64,000 nt of DNA, taken from Paraburkholderia caribensis (GTDB taxonomy: Bacteria; Pseudomonadota; Gammaproteobacteria; Burkholderiales; Burkholderiaceae). Location: NCBI RefSeq assembly GCF_002902945.1, contig NZ_CP026102.1, forward strand, positions 1,860,001 to 1,924,000. The letters run 5' to 3'. Below, in pieces: positions 8,864 to 17,144 of this stretch (its first letter is position 1; every line of letters starts with the position of its first letter). Below the pieces are notes generated by a model. The model was not told where the DNA came from and did no database searches. It was given only the letters and a program-made list of their open reading frames with translations. The translations under genes were made by a program, and so were the position numbers.

Positions 8864-9826
8864 ATGAACACCGCGCCAATGCTCTTCTCCCCTCCCGCGA
8901 GTCACGCCTACGCGCAGCGTGTGGCCACCACGCTTGGCACGGCGCTGGCCGAGCACGAGTGGCGTCCTTTCGAGGATGGTGAACACAAAATGCGCCCGCT
9001 CGAAAGCGTCCGCGGTCGCGACGTGTATGTGATCCATTCGCTGTATGCCGAACCCGGTCACACGGTGAACGACAAGCTGTGCGAGCTGCTTTTTTTCGTG
9101 GGAGCTCTGGTCGACGCCTCCGCGGCGCGTGTGAGTGTCATCGCACCCTACCTCTGTTACGCGCGCAAGGACCGTCGTTCGCAGACACGCGATCCCGTGA
9201 CCACACGCTATGTTGCGCAGCTTTTCGAAGCCGTGGGCGCATCCCGTTTCGCCACGCTCGATGTTCACAATCAGGCCGCGTACCAGAACGCTTTTCGAAT
9301 TCCGACCGAGCATCTCGAGGCAAACGGCCTGCTCGCACAGTGGTTCGCGTCACATTTGCGCGACAGGGCGCTCGTTGTCGTTTCGCCTGATGCAGGCGGT
9401 GTCCGGCGCGCAGAGGACTTTCGCGCCCGGCTTTCGAAGCTGCTCGATAGCCCCGTGGAAGCGGCGTTCGCTGGGAAACTGCGCGCCGGCGGCATCGTCA
9501 CCGGAAAGCCTGTCGTCGGCGATCTGGCGGGCCGCTGCGCGATCATCGTCGACGACCTGATCGGTTCGGGAACCACGCTCTCGCTGGTTGCCGGCCATTG
9601 CCTTGCGCTGGGCGCGACCGAAGTTCATGCTGCTGCCACGCACGGTCTTTTCCTCGCCGATGCGTGCGAAAAGCTGGGCAACGGCACGCTGGCGAGCGTC
9701 GTCGTGACCGATAGTGTCGCGCCGTGGCGCGTGCCACGCGGTGCGTTTCTAGAGCGGCTTACCGTGCTGGATAGCGCGCCACTAGTTGCACAAGCTATCG
9801 CAAACATGCAAGCGAACGCCGGCTAG
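8864..9826 (+). CDS. Ribose-phosphate pyrophosphokinase-like protein
   Basis: A 320-residue divergent PRPP-synthase homologue. It keeps the catalytic flexible-loop type sequence PYLCYARKDRR, the SPDAGGVRRAEDF stretch and the PRPP loop IIVDDLIGSGTTL, where housekeeping enzymes have a VDD-M-x-D-T-A-G-T loop. It is thus a second copy rather than the housekeeping prs gene. If active it makes PRPP from ribose 5-phosphate and ATP, which would feed the two phosphoribosyltransferases nearby. The start at 8864 has AGGAGA at good distance. It lies 139 bases after polX in the same direction, and I see no FNR box directly in front of it. Confidence 0.88.
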   Translation: MNTAPMLFSPPASHAYAQRVATTLGTALAEHEWRPFEDGEHKMRPLESVRGRDVYVIHSLYAEPGHTVNDKLCELLFFVGALVDASAARVSVIAPYLCYARKDRRSQTRDPVTTRYVAQLFEAVGASRFATLDVHNQAAYQNAFRIPTEHLEANGLLAQWFASHLRDRALVVVSPDAGGVRRAEDFRARLSKLLDSPVEAAFAGKLRAGGIVTGKPVVGDLAGRCAIIVDDLIGSGTTLSLVAGHCLALGATEVHAAATHGLFLADACEKLGNGTLASVVVTDSVAPWRVPRGAFLERLTVLDSAPLVAQAIANMQANAG

Positions 9827-10086
9827 CGTGGTCCGCAAGGACCGGGTCCGCGGCGCTCTCGGCTTGAGATATCTCTGGAAGCGCTGCGACGGCAACGCAG
9901 CAGCGGCATTTTTCGCTGGCTGTGGACCGGACTACATACCCGGTCGGGCTTATCATCCGCTTACCAATTGTGCCAATTTCGGGCTGCCCGCTCGAAACGC
10001 AGATCCATCGCGGGGCGGCCTGTAAAGCAGCACTAAGATGACTTGCAACACCGCTGCGAGGAACGTCGTTTAAAGCGCACGCACGG
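9827..10086. other. Intergenic region without recognised gene
   Basis: The ends of the PRPP-synthase-like gene and of the DUF4148 gene converge here. There is a GC-rich inverted repeat around 9829-9852 (GGTCC, then GGACC) but no T-run, so I do not call a terminator. No convincing reading frame is present. Confidence 0.5.
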
Positions 10087-10383
10087 TCACCATCGCGGTA
10101 GGCCATAGAACTCGTTGATGCGATTCATTTCGCCACTTTTCTTAGCCTGCTCCAGTTCCTGCTTCACCTGCGCACGCGTTTTCCCTTTATTTCCCGACAT
10201 TTCCGCTGGAGCCAACGATCCTCCGCGAGATTCCGAGGCCATATCGTCTGGCGACTGGGCAGCCGATGGAGGCGCACTCGCGCTCTGCGCCTCCGTCAAC
10301 CTTGGACAGCCAAGCGACATGATCAGTGCGGCCGCTATCCTAAATGATCTCGATCTGAATATAGAAGGCATGATGTGCTTCAT
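10087..10383 (-). CDS. DUF4148-like exported small protein
   Basis: A 98-residue protein with a basic start, a hydrophobic signal segment (residues 14-27, I-A-A-A-L-I-M-S-L-G) and a probable cleavage site around TEA-Q. The C-terminus has the pattern of DUF4148 proteins, which are common in Burkholderiaceae: G-K-T-R-A-Q-V-K-Q-E-L-x-Q-A followed by a short polar tail ending in a tyrosine-containing motif. Function is unknown; the location is periplasmic. The ribosome binding site is weak, and a second ATG four codons in is possible. Confidence 0.7.
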   Translation of the reverse strand: MKHIMPSIFRSRSFRIAAALIMSLGCPRLTEAQSASAPPSAAQSPDDMASESRGGSLAPAEMSGNKGKTRAQVKQELEQAKKSGEMNRINEFYGLPRW

Positions 10384-10572
10384 CTCAGTACAGTACTGGC
10401 GCGGTCAGCGCGTCCCGTTTTGAAGGTGGTTGATGTCGAACGCAAATCGCGTACGCAACCTCCCTTGCGATCAGGCCAGGAACGCCTTTCGCGCAGTGGG
10501 GCATCTGAAGGAACGCCTCGTCTGCGTAATGCGCTGACCGCCAGATCCCGGATACAGTCGTTTTGCCACTCG

Positions 10573-11292
10573 TCATTGCCGCGCTCCGACAAACGCAAAC
10601 CCGACTGTTGTCCAGGAGTTCACACCTACGGCAGTGATCTTCGTTCCTGAAACGACAGCTTCGACGTTCATTGATGTTCCGGTTCCAGACGCGCACGACA
10701 CATCATTGAACGTTAAACTTCCATCAAACACGTGCTTGCCCGTTGGCCGTGCACGCACCGAGCCACTGAACGAACACGATCCCTGCGTGCCCGTGAAAGA
10801 AAGATCCGGGCTGATCGTGAGTCTGGTCTCCCCCGTACTGCCTATGTTTCCCACCCAGGTGCCAATGGCTTCCGATATATCTACCGGGGTGTCGTAGGCG
10901 GGGCTATAGGTCCCCGTGACCGCTCTGACGCCGCTGGACTCAGCATCGGTGAGGGATAGCGACTGTCGTGTCGTGACGGAACCCGTAACGCTCGCAGTAG
11001 TGGCGGCCCCCGAGGCCGGAAAATCGATCGCGGCATTGTCAATAAGCGTGTTGCCGCTCACGCTAAATGCTCCCTCGACCATGCCGCTTACCGTGGTGCC
11101 GGAAGAAAAGACCATAAAATACTGACCCTGTTCAAGGATCAAGGTGGAAACATCCCGTCCATCGCCCGCTGTTCCCTGCCAGAATCCTTGCGGGTCGGCG
11201 TTTGGCGTCGGCGGAGAACTACCACCGCCACATGCGGTCAAGCACACCGCTACAACCGCACATATCGTTCTTCCCCTCTTCGCTCCGTCCAT
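10573..11292 (-). CDS. Lipoprotein, paralogue of the one at 57143-57865
   Basis: A 239-residue lipoprotein. The signal ends in the lipobox L-T-A-C at about residue 20, followed by a GGGSS linker. After it comes PNADPQGFWQG, which opens a beta-rich domain of repeated strands. The paralogue at 57143 shares the ADPQGFWQG motif, the DISEAxGTW-type motif in mid-protein, a C-x-F-S-G-S motif and the SW/N-S-x-x-x-GF end, so the two are copies of one family. Function unknown. The ATG at 11292 has GGGAG upstream; the frame continues to 11547 without plausible coding. It has its own FNR-like box with a well-placed -10. Confidence 0.82.
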   Translation of the reverse strand: MDGAKRGRTICAVVAVCLTACGGGSSPPTPNADPQGFWQGTAGDGRDVSTLILEQGQYFMVFSSGTTVSGMVEGAFSVSGNTLIDNAAIDFPASGAATTASVTGSVTTRQSLSLTDAESSGVRAVTGTYSPAYDTPVDISEAIGTWVGNIGSTGETRLTISPDLSFTGTQGSCSFSGSVRARPTGKHVFDGSLTFNDVSCASGTGTSMNVEAVVSGTKITAVGVNSWTTVGFAFVGARQ

Positions 11293-11904
11293 GACGTCTC
11301 CCGAGTTCAGCGCCTGCCGCGAGCAGACGTCCGGCTTGATTCGCACTGTTACGCTATGAATGTACGATTGAGAGCTGCGATCCAATTGACTTCCGTCAAC
11401 TAACGTAAGAGTGGCAGCGGGAAGACTGCGCTCGATACAGAACGACGTTTTGAGCGTACGCGTAACGCTGCAATTCGACCTGGTCGTTCCCTGATGGGCA
11501 CGTGCATGGCCCAGGCGGGTCCTTAACGGGAAGCGCGGCTCCAGCATTAAACCGCGCGCAGCGTGAAAGTACGTCTTCCAAGCGATCCTTCAATCGCTCG
11601 CAGTGATCGGGCATTGCAGGCGTGTCGGATTCGCCGCGACCATTGCAGGCCTGGTTCTTGAAACAAGCTTCCAGCCGTTATCCCGGTGCGCGCGAAACCG
11701 CGCGTGAACCGCCGTGGAAAGAGGCTAACCAGTTCGAGGGCAACCCGATGCAGGATGTGCTGACGTACACTGTTTTTATGAACCTGTCAGCGCCTACAGT
11801 GGCGCATCACGCTGCGCAGCTTTACCATCCGAGGAAGTGATCTTGGCCCGTCCAGCCCATTGCTCCACTCCACCTCGTAGCCGTCGCATGGCTTCCCGAC
11901 AGCA
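11293..11904. other. 612-bp stretch without a convincing gene
   Basis: Apart from the FNR-like box at 11386-11399, this region holds only short open frames on both strands (for example 11396-11614 minus and 11622-11840 plus) with no ribosome binding site or recognisable family. I call none of them. Confidence 0.5.
11386..11399 (-). promoter_or_regulatory. FNR/FixK-like box, TTGACTTCCGTCAA
   Basis: A full match. TACATT (4 of 6 of TATAAT) starts exactly 21 nt after the box on the minus strand. It lies 94 bases upstream of the lipoprotein start at 11292. Confidence 0.68.
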
Positions 11905-12255
11905 TCAGGCCGGCCGCTGAAGCGCGATGTAATCGAACGCCAGCACGGCGCCCGAACACGCGAGGCCAAGCGCCAGATTCGTCAGCCGATGCTCGAAGTC
12001 CGGATGATGAGTGGACCAGACCAAGGCCATAAACAGCAGGGCGATGACAACCTGTACCGCGAACATGGCAAGCATCAGGGCATACTCATAGCCCGTCTGG
12101 CTGAATGCGACAAAGTTCATCCCCTGCTGGGAAACCCAATATCCGACGCGATAGATCTCGTAGATCAAGATCAATGCTGGAAACAGGTAGCTGACAATAT
12201 AGGTCGGCACCGTGGCGTGCCGCAATTCGGGGTGAAAAGCGTGATCGCTCTGCAT
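11905..12255 (-). CDS. Small membrane protein, two to three transmembrane segments
   Basis: A 116-residue protein with hydrophobic segments at about residues 18-36 (Y-I-V-S-Y-L-F-P-A-L-I-L), 58-80 (A-L-M-L-A-M-F-A-V-Q-V-V-I-A-L-L-F) and 92-108 (L-A-L-G-L-A-C-S-G-A-V-L). I do not recognise the family. GAGGAGA precedes the ATG at 12255. It follows the cold-shock gene by 24 bases and is probably transcribed with it from the FNR-like box at 12547. Confidence 0.7.
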   Translation of the reverse strand: MQSDHAFHPELRHATVPTYIVSYLFPALILIYEIYRVGYWVSQQGMNFVAFSQTGYEYALMLAMFAVQVVIALLFMALVWSTHHPDFEHRLTNLALGLACSGAVLAFDYIALQRPA

Positions 12256-12279
12256 CGCAGTCTCCTCGTCATTGATTCT

Positions 12280-12483
12280 TCAGAGCGGGCGCACATCCAT
12301 TGCCCGCAGGCCTTTTTGATCCGCTTTGACCTCGAAGCTGACCCGCTGGTCCTCGTGAAGGGACCTGAAGCCATCGGACTTGATCGAGGAAAAATGAACG
12401 AACACGTCCTCGCCGCCGTCATCGGGGGAAATGAAGCCGAAACCCTTCGTGTCGTTGAACCACTTCACCTTGCCTGTTTTCAC
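12280..12483 (-). CDS. Cold-shock domain protein (CspA family)
   Basis: A 67-residue single cold-shock domain starting KTGKVKWFND. It has RNP1 as KGFGFISPD and RNP2 as VFVHF. Such proteins bind single-stranded RNA/DNA and act as RNA chaperones. The start is GTG at 12483, because this gives the canonical length and N-terminus and no ATG is nearby; the frame to 12753 is spurious. It differs from the second copy at 32764 by its GTG start, its FNR-like box 64 bases upstream and its leader, so oxygen rather than temperature may control it. Confidence 0.93.
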   Translation of the reverse strand: MKTGKVKWFNDTKGFGFISPDDGGEDVFVHFSSIKSDGFRSLHEDQRVSFEVKADQKGLRAMDVRPL

Positions 12484-12546
12484 GTTCGTTCTCTCTCTGT
12501 TTGCGAAGCACTTGAGCCAAGCGTATCGCCCGATCCGGACGAAAAA

Positions 12547-12560
12547 TTGACGATGGTCAA
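12547..12560 (-). promoter_or_regulatory. FNR/FixK-like box, TTGACGATGGTCAA
   Basis: A full match 64 bases upstream of the cold-shock start. GATACG, a weak -10, lies 20 nt downstream on the minus strand. Confidence 0.62.
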
Positions 12561-12797
12561 TTGCGGCACACATCTGAGCGTTAGTCTGAGGTTCAGCGAA
12601 GCGGCCATCGAACGGCCCTGTGCAGTTGCCCAACGATTTCGTGCGACTGCTTCGATGAAGAGCGAGTCGAGGCAAATGAAACAGCGCGCATAACATTCGC
12701 GTGATCTTGTTTCTTTTATGCAATGCGGGCCTTATGGCTCTTACGCAAATCATCTGTTCTCCCCGATTGCGTAGCCCACATCAGGCGCTACAGGTTG

Positions 12798-13367
12798 CTA
12801 CAGATTGCTGGCGCTGGGACTGGTGTGGTACGGGCCTAACCCGGCTCCGGTTGCCGCCTGGGCTGCTTGCCCCGCCAGACAGTCATGGATCGTCACGGCG
12901 AAGCGCGCAAGCTTTTCTCGCGCATCACCACTTTCGACATCGCGCGCGGAGACGGCACAGGTCGCGATCGGCGCACGCTGCGCCAAAGCCTGCATCTGTG
13001 CGAATGCCCGATCGCTGCCGCGGCCACCCATCGTGCAGAAGAACGCTACATGGTGAAGTTCGTGATGGTGAGCAGCCAGCCAGGTAGTGATGGGTGTCGA
13101 CGCCCGGCCCGCCCATACAGGCGTTCCAACTACAACCAGGTCATATTGCACCGGGCGATGTTTCATCGGCTGCAGATGCGCCGGACGCCCAAATAGCGTA
13201 TCGAGGATCGAGCGGACAAAGCCCGTGATGCCCCGGCGCGACCTGGTACTCTCTTCATACACGCGTTCAAGATCGGCATCGAGTTCGTCGGCAAGTCGCC
13301 CCGCAAATTCTGCCGTCGTCTCGCTGCGCGAATAGCAAATGATCAGGGTGCGGTGTTTCGCTTGCAT
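12798..13367 (-). CDS. Flavodoxin-like protein
   Basis: A 189-residue protein beginning with a flavodoxin-type FMN loop (I-C-Y-S-R-S-E-T-T at residues 9-17). The later segment YDLVVVGTPVWAGRASTP is the second FMN loop, with TPVW, and FFCTMGGRGSD is the third. It is probably an FMN-binding electron carrier or quinone-reductase-like protein; its redox partner is unknown. The start at 13367 has GGAGGC upstream, and a one-mismatch FNR box 66 bases upstream carries TATGCT at exactly 21 nt. The last 20 residues are small and low complexity. Confidence 0.82.
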   Translation of the reverse strand: MQAKHRTLIICYSRSETTAEFAGRLADELDADLERVYEESTRSRRGITGFVRSILDTLFGRPAHLQPMKHRPVQYDLVVVGTPVWAGRASTPITTWLAAHHHELHHVAFFCTMGGRGSDRAFAQMQALAQRAPIATCAVSARDVESGDAREKLARFAVTIHDCLAGQAAQAATGAGLGPYHTSPSASNL

Positions 13368-13432
13368 GACTGCCTCCGGCCGTTTGCGTGTGCTGATTGA
13401 ATTCCAGCATACCGGTACAAGCGTTGTGAACG

Positions 13433-13446
13433 CTGACACAAATCAA
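13433..13446 (-). promoter_or_regulatory. FNR-like box, one mismatch, CTGACACAAATCAA
   Basis: Only the first base deviates. TATGCT (4 of 6) starts 21 nt after it on the minus strand. It drives the flavodoxin-like gene. Confidence 0.55.
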
Positions 13447-13478
13447 GGAACCTCAGGTACGCAAAGCATCGGCGGGCG

Positions 13479-13721
13479 CTACCATACTGCGAATGGGCAT
13501 TCGGCGTTTGTATTAACGGCAGACCGGCATCCGCTTCCGTCGGACGCAACCGGATCCTGACACATTAAGGTCCGTTCAAAGCATAGATTCGACGTCCATG
13601 TCAGACCTGCGCTTTCGAATCCGCCATATCGGTGGGCAAGCAGAATTGCGGCACAAATCACCGCGGACGCTGTCACCACGGAAAATGCCAGCCGCTCGAA
13701 AGAGGGAAGATGGCGACGCAT
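13479..13721 (-). CDS. Hypothetical 80-residue protein with one membrane segment
   Basis: The candidate begins MRRHLPSFERLAF and has a hydrophobic stretch (about residues 12-30, S-V-V-T-A-S-A-V-I-C-A-A-I-L-L) followed by a cysteine-containing tail. GGAG lies seven bases upstream of the ATG at 13721, and a FNR-like palindrome lies 87 bases upstream, which is the main reason for listing it. No family is recognised. It could be a chance frame. Confidence 0.35.
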   Translation of the reverse strand: MRRHLPSFERLAFSVVTASAVICAAILLAHRYGGFESAGLTWTSNLCFERTLMCQDPVASDGSGCRSAVNTNAECPFAVW

Positions 13722-13807
13722 GAAATGCTCCATAATCTTCGCCGCGGTTCCGCGGAAAAATGCCAGCCGCAGCGAGATCATGATGTGTGACACGTGGCCT
13801 CATAACA

Positions 13808-13821
13808 CTGATGCAGATCAG
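13808..13821 (-). promoter_or_regulatory. Weak FNR-like palindrome, CTGATGCAGATCAG
   Basis: The palindrome is perfect but both outer bases differ from TTGAT/ATCAA. CATCAT lies 23 nt downstream on the minus strand. It may serve the small frame at 13479-13721. Confidence 0.35.
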
Positions 13822-13928
13822 CATTTTCGATAGCGATCCGAGACATTGGGGAACGCATTGAATTGCGGCGCGGGTGATTCTTCGCTCGGGAGCAAGGCTA
13901 CATAACTGGGTCTCCCCCGGTCACGCCG

Positions 13929-13942
13929 CTGACCTGTGTCAA
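13929..13942 (+). promoter_or_regulatory. FNR-like box, one mismatch, CTGACCTGTGTCAA
   Basis: Only the first base deviates. TATCTT (4 of 6) starts exactly 21 nt downstream, predicting a start of transcription near 13976 and a leader of about 150 nt for the DUF1269 gene. Confidence 0.55.
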
Positions 13943-14126
13943 GACAAGTCGGCTTGTTGACGCTATCTTGAAGGCGGTCCGGGCATTCCGGGGCGCTGCG
14001 TTGCAGAACTACCGTGTGCTTCCCTATGAACCAACCTGGCGTATTGCGCGATTCGCAGAGTCAATACCCAATGCCCGCGTCTATGTTGCGAAGCTCCAGT
14101 TTCCGTACATTTGACGGAAGCTCGAT

Positions 14127-14927
14127 ATGACCAATTTCATCTTCGCCCTGTTTCCAGACGAAGCAAGTGCCCGCGCAGGGTTGGAAGCGTTCGAAGCGCT
14201 GCATATGGCAGGTGATATCACCCTGTTTAACCATGCGATCGTTCAACGCGGGATGGATGGCACTCTTGTTGTACTGGAAAGGGAAACTGCGCCCATTGGC
14301 TCCGGCGTCGGCGCGTTGATTGGCGGTACGGCGGGGCTTTTCGGCGGGCTCGCCGGCCTGGGCATTGGTGCGGCTACGGGCGGCATCATTGGTGCGGTGC
14401 TGGATCTTTTCAACCTGGGGGTGAGCAAGGAGTTTCTCAGCTCGATCTGCAAGGAACTTGTTCCCGGTAAGACCGCGGTATTCGCCGAAGCCTCAGAGGA
14501 ATGGATAACGCTCGTAGACGCGCGAGTTGAGGCGTTTGGCGGAAGTGTCATCCGCGCAGCACGAGATGACTTCGTCGAAGACGAGATCAAAAAACGCGTA
14601 GTCAGACTGAAGCGAGAAGTCGCAGCACGTCGCACCGAGTTCGCTGCCAGACGGACGGAAAAGAGACTGCAGGCGCTGCATGAAGTTGTATTAAGGTCAG
14701 AAGAGAACTTGCGAAAAGCCGCTTTGGACGCTGCCCGGCACATTGAGCAGTACCGCGAGGAATCAGATGCGAAGCTCAAGGCACTTCATGATCAGCTTCA
14801 GAGTGCGTCGCCTGCGACAAAGGCTCGCATTGAACAACGCATCATCGATCTTCAGACCGACCAAAAGCAGAGACTCGCCAAAATCCACGATGCACTTCGT
14901 CTTGCGAGGGAAGCGATGGAGGCTTGA
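14127..14927 (+). CDS. DUF1269-type membrane-associated stress protein with coiled-coil tail
   Basis: A 266-residue protein. Residues 1-60 form a ferredoxin-like region that opens FIFALFPDEASARAGLEAFE, as in DUF1269 and general stress proteins of the 17M type. A glycine-rich hydrophobic segment follows (about 55-95, G-V-G-A-L-I-G-G-T-A-G-L-F-G-G-L), which probably inserts in or coats the membrane. The C-terminal half (about 150-266) is highly charged, rich in Arg, Glu and Leu heptads, and should form a long coiled coil. GGAAGCTCGAT precedes the ATG at 14127. Function unknown. The FNR-like box at 13929 with a good -10 makes it part of the putative regulon. Confidence 0.82.
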   Translation: MTNFIFALFPDEASARAGLEAFEALHMAGDITLFNHAIVQRGMDGTLVVLERETAPIGSGVGALIGGTAGLFGGLAGLGIGAATGGIIGAVLDLFNLGVSKEFLSSICKELVPGKTAVFAEASEEWITLVDARVEAFGGSVIRAARDDFVEDEIKKRVVRLKREVAARRTEFAARRTEKRLQALHEVVLRSEENLRKAALDAARHIEQYREESDAKLKALHDQLQSASPATKARIEQRIIDLQTDQKQRLAKIHDALRLAREAMEA

Positions 14928-15053
14928 CAGCTTTCGTAAGCCTCCTATTTCTTGCTAGCCGTAAGTGAAAAATTCGTTGAATCAAGGATGGGTCGCGGTG
15001 CGGCGTTGCACTGTGATGCGTGAAAACGGCGCCCGTATGGCGCGGCGCAGAGT

Positions 15054-15134
15054 TCACGCCTTCGTGGCGTGCGAGCCCAGGCAGTCGATGCGGCCTGAAA
15101 AGTGATGCCAGTTAAGACGGTCGCCTATATCCAT
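15054..15134 (-). pseudogene. Possible remnant of a gene like 6174-6662
   Basis: A 26-codon frame starts with the same context as the membrane protein at 6662: an identical GTTCCCGATGGATA stretch spans the start, followed by a shared W-H pair near codon 9, and then stops. It looks like the front end of a lost paralogue. The match is short, so coincidence is not excluded. Confidence 0.25.
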
Positions 15135-15166
15135 CGGGAACTTTTATGCCAAGAAAGCACAAACGC

Positions 15167-16519
15167 TCAATGCGCGCTCTGCATGCTGTCTAGCTCCCGC
15201 GCAAGGTCGACCAATCGCTCAGAGATATCGACGCGATATGGTTCGTTCGACGGATTGAGCGCTGCAATACGCTCTGGCACCGAGAGCAGTTCACGCCGCG
15301 CATGCTGACGCATGACATCCAGCGTCAATCGATCGCAAAGACGCTGACCGTCAATCATGACCGGCTGCAGAAGTGGGACGCCCGCATGCCGCTCGTCTTC
15401 CAGGACAAGCGCATCCCATGCGAGCTTCCCTTCGGCACCATGCGTGCGGAAAACCTGCTTGACGCCTGGCAAGGTCGCCTTGCCTTCAGAGCGCTTCCGA
15501 CGCGGCCGCCCCGCATACTGGGTAAGCTTGTAGGCGCAGTCAAGGTAAGGTGCATCGGCCGATGTATTCATACGGGTGCCGATACCGAATCCGTCAATCG
15601 GCGCCTGCGCATGAACAAGCTTCTCAATGCGCCATTCGTCCAGGTTGCCACTGACGAGAATGGTCACCGCATCCAGTCCACCTTCGTCCAGGATACGTCT
15701 GACCTTTTGCGCGTGGATGCTCAGGTCGCCGCTGTCGATCCGCACACCTTTGATGGTCATCTTCTCCGCTGCAAGCCGTTTCGACAGCGCCACCACCTTT
15801 TTTGCCGCGATCTCTGTGTCGTATGTGTCAATCAGGAGATGTGCATTCTCCGGCTGTGAGCGCACGAAATGCTCGAATGCCTCGCTTTCATCTCCATGGG
15901 CCTGAACAAACGAGTGCGCCATGGTCCCGAACATCGGGATGTGAAAGTCGAGCCCCGCCTGCAGCGTGGCGGTACCGCTGAAACCCGCGAGGTAGCTCGC
16001 ACGCGCCGAGAGTATGCCGGCCTCTGCGCCATGGGCCCGTCGCAGGCCAAAGTCGACAAGCTGCTTTCCCGGCGCTGCGAGGACACAACGCGCGGCCTTG
16101 CTCGCAACCAGCGTACTGTAGTGCACGAGGTTCATGACCCGGCTTTCAACCAGTTGCGCCTCGCGCAATGGAGCCGTAATCCGAAGGATAGGCTCGTCAG
16201 GAAAGAACACAGTGCCTTCCGCCATCGCGTACACCGACCCGGTAAAGCGCAGCGACCCCAGGGATCGCAGAAACGCGCCGCTAAACCGGCCTGTGCGTGC
16301 AAGCATCTCAAGCCGGACATCAGTGAAGCGGAGATCGCACAGATAATCCAGAACCAGCTCCAGCCCCGCTGCCATCAGGAAGTTCCGCTGTGCCGGGAGT
16401 TTCCTGACAAATAGCTCGAATGTCGCCGGTTCGTTCATACCGCAGTCGAAGTACGACTGCAGCATCGTCAGTTCGTACAGGTCCGTCAGCAAGGCGCAAT
16501 CGGGATAGAGGTGCGTCAC
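15167..16519 (-). CDS. pncB: Nicotinate phosphoribosyltransferase
   Basis: A 450-residue enzyme of NAD salvage that joins nicotinate to PRPP. It opens LLTDLYELTMLQSYF, the standard N-terminus. Later motifs include FGLRRAHG (with the reactive histidine region), GVRIDSGDLSIHAQKVRRIL, VSGNLDEWRI and GFGIGTRMNTSADAPYLD, which form the type II PRTase active site. The start is GTG at 16519 with AAGGAA upstream; an upstream ATG at 16561 adds a non-conserved stretch. It follows the zinc-ribbon gene by 60 bases. PRPP could come from the synthase-like gene at 8864. The nicotinamidase that would supply nicotinate is present only as a pseudogene at 18483-19035. Confidence 0.94.
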   Translation of the reverse strand: MTHLYPDCALLTDLYELTMLQSYFDCGMNEPATFELFVRKLPAQRNFLMAAGLELVLDYLCDLRFTDVRLEMLARTGRFSGAFLRSLGSLRFTGSVYAMAEGTVFFPDEPILRITAPLREAQLVESRVMNLVHYSTLVASKAARCVLAAPGKQLVDFGLRRAHGAEAGILSARASYLAGFSGTATLQAGLDFHIPMFGTMAHSFVQAHGDESEAFEHFVRSQPENAHLLIDTYDTEIAAKKVVALSKRLAAEKMTIKGVRIDSGDLSIHAQKVRRILDEGGLDAVTILVSGNLDEWRIEKLVHAQAPIDGFGIGTRMNTSADAPYLDCAYKLTQYAGRPRRKRSEGKATLPGVKQVFRTHGAEGKLAWDALVLEDERHAGVPLLQPVMIDGQRLCDRLTLDVMRQHARRELLSVPERIAALNPSNEPYRVDISERLVDLARELDSMQSAH

Positions 16520-16579
16520 TTTCGTTTCCTTGTTCCTGAACGTCTTTGCGCGCGAATGCACGCGTACGACACGATCTTC

Positions 16580-17089
16580 CTAATCGCCTGGCCGCTTCCA
16601 TCGCGCACGAAGAATGCCTCCGCCGTCGCGGTACTTGAGGGAGAGTTGTCCGTGATGAGCCAGGACGAGAGCTTCGCAGAGTCTCCGCAACATGTGGCGG
16701 CCCGTGGTTGTCACCCGTACACCCTTTGCCTGCTCTTCAATGCTCATCAGCCGCTCAAGCGCGTAACACGTTTCTTCATATGCCGCCTCACGCTGCAGAA
16801 GGGAAACTACCTCATCGCGGTGCGCGAGAAGATACCCGCCCGCCTCCAGCCACAGTTCACCGGCAGGTGCGTGTTCAAGTATCCGACGGCATGCAGGGCA
16901 AACAAGCTGACCTGTCTGCTCCGCATTCGTGGTCCATATCCAGCGCCCTTTTTCGTAGACGGCGCCGCATTCGCGGCAGGCCTTACCTCCTTGCACGCGA
17001 GTCGGGGTCCGGTAGCTGTCGTCCGTATGTGACTGGAATATCCTGTCGCGGCGCATCGGTGACACGCAGTGGTCGCGAGAATCTGTCAT
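16580..17089 (-). CDS. BCAM0308-type zinc-ribbon protein
   Basis: A 169-residue protein of the family called BCAM0308 in Burkholderia (name from memory). Residues 36-80 contain C-R-E-C-G and V-C-P-A-C-R, two CxxC knuckles of a zinc ribbon, with WIWTT between them. The C-terminal half (EAAYEETCYALERLMSIEEQ and TTTGRHMLRRLCEAL) resembles the end of archaeal NMD3-like or ribosome-binding proteins, but I cannot assign a role. A paralogue is cut off at the left edge of the window. The ATG at 17089 matches the start of that paralogue; one six bases upstream is also possible. It is in line with the pncB gene. Confidence 0.8.
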   Translation of the reverse strand: MTDSRDHCVSPMRRDRIFQSHTDDSYRTPTRVQGGKACRECGAVYEKGRWIWTTNAEQTGQLVCPACRRILEHAPAGELWLEAGGYLLAHRDEVVSLLQREAAYEETCYALERLMSIEEQAKGVRVTTTGRHMLRRLCEALVLAHHGQLSLKYRDGGGILRARWKRPGD

Positions 17090-17144
17090 CTTCATTGCCC
17101 AGTTTGATGTACGAGAAAGTTGCGACGCGTCTTGCTTCAGTCGG

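Larger units (their letters stand above)
13722..14126. other. Intergenic region with two divergent FNR-like sites
   Basis: No gene is seen. The region carries the weak palindrome at 13808 facing left and the better one at 13929 facing right, plus a leader of about 150 bases before the DUF1269 gene. Confidence 0.5.
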
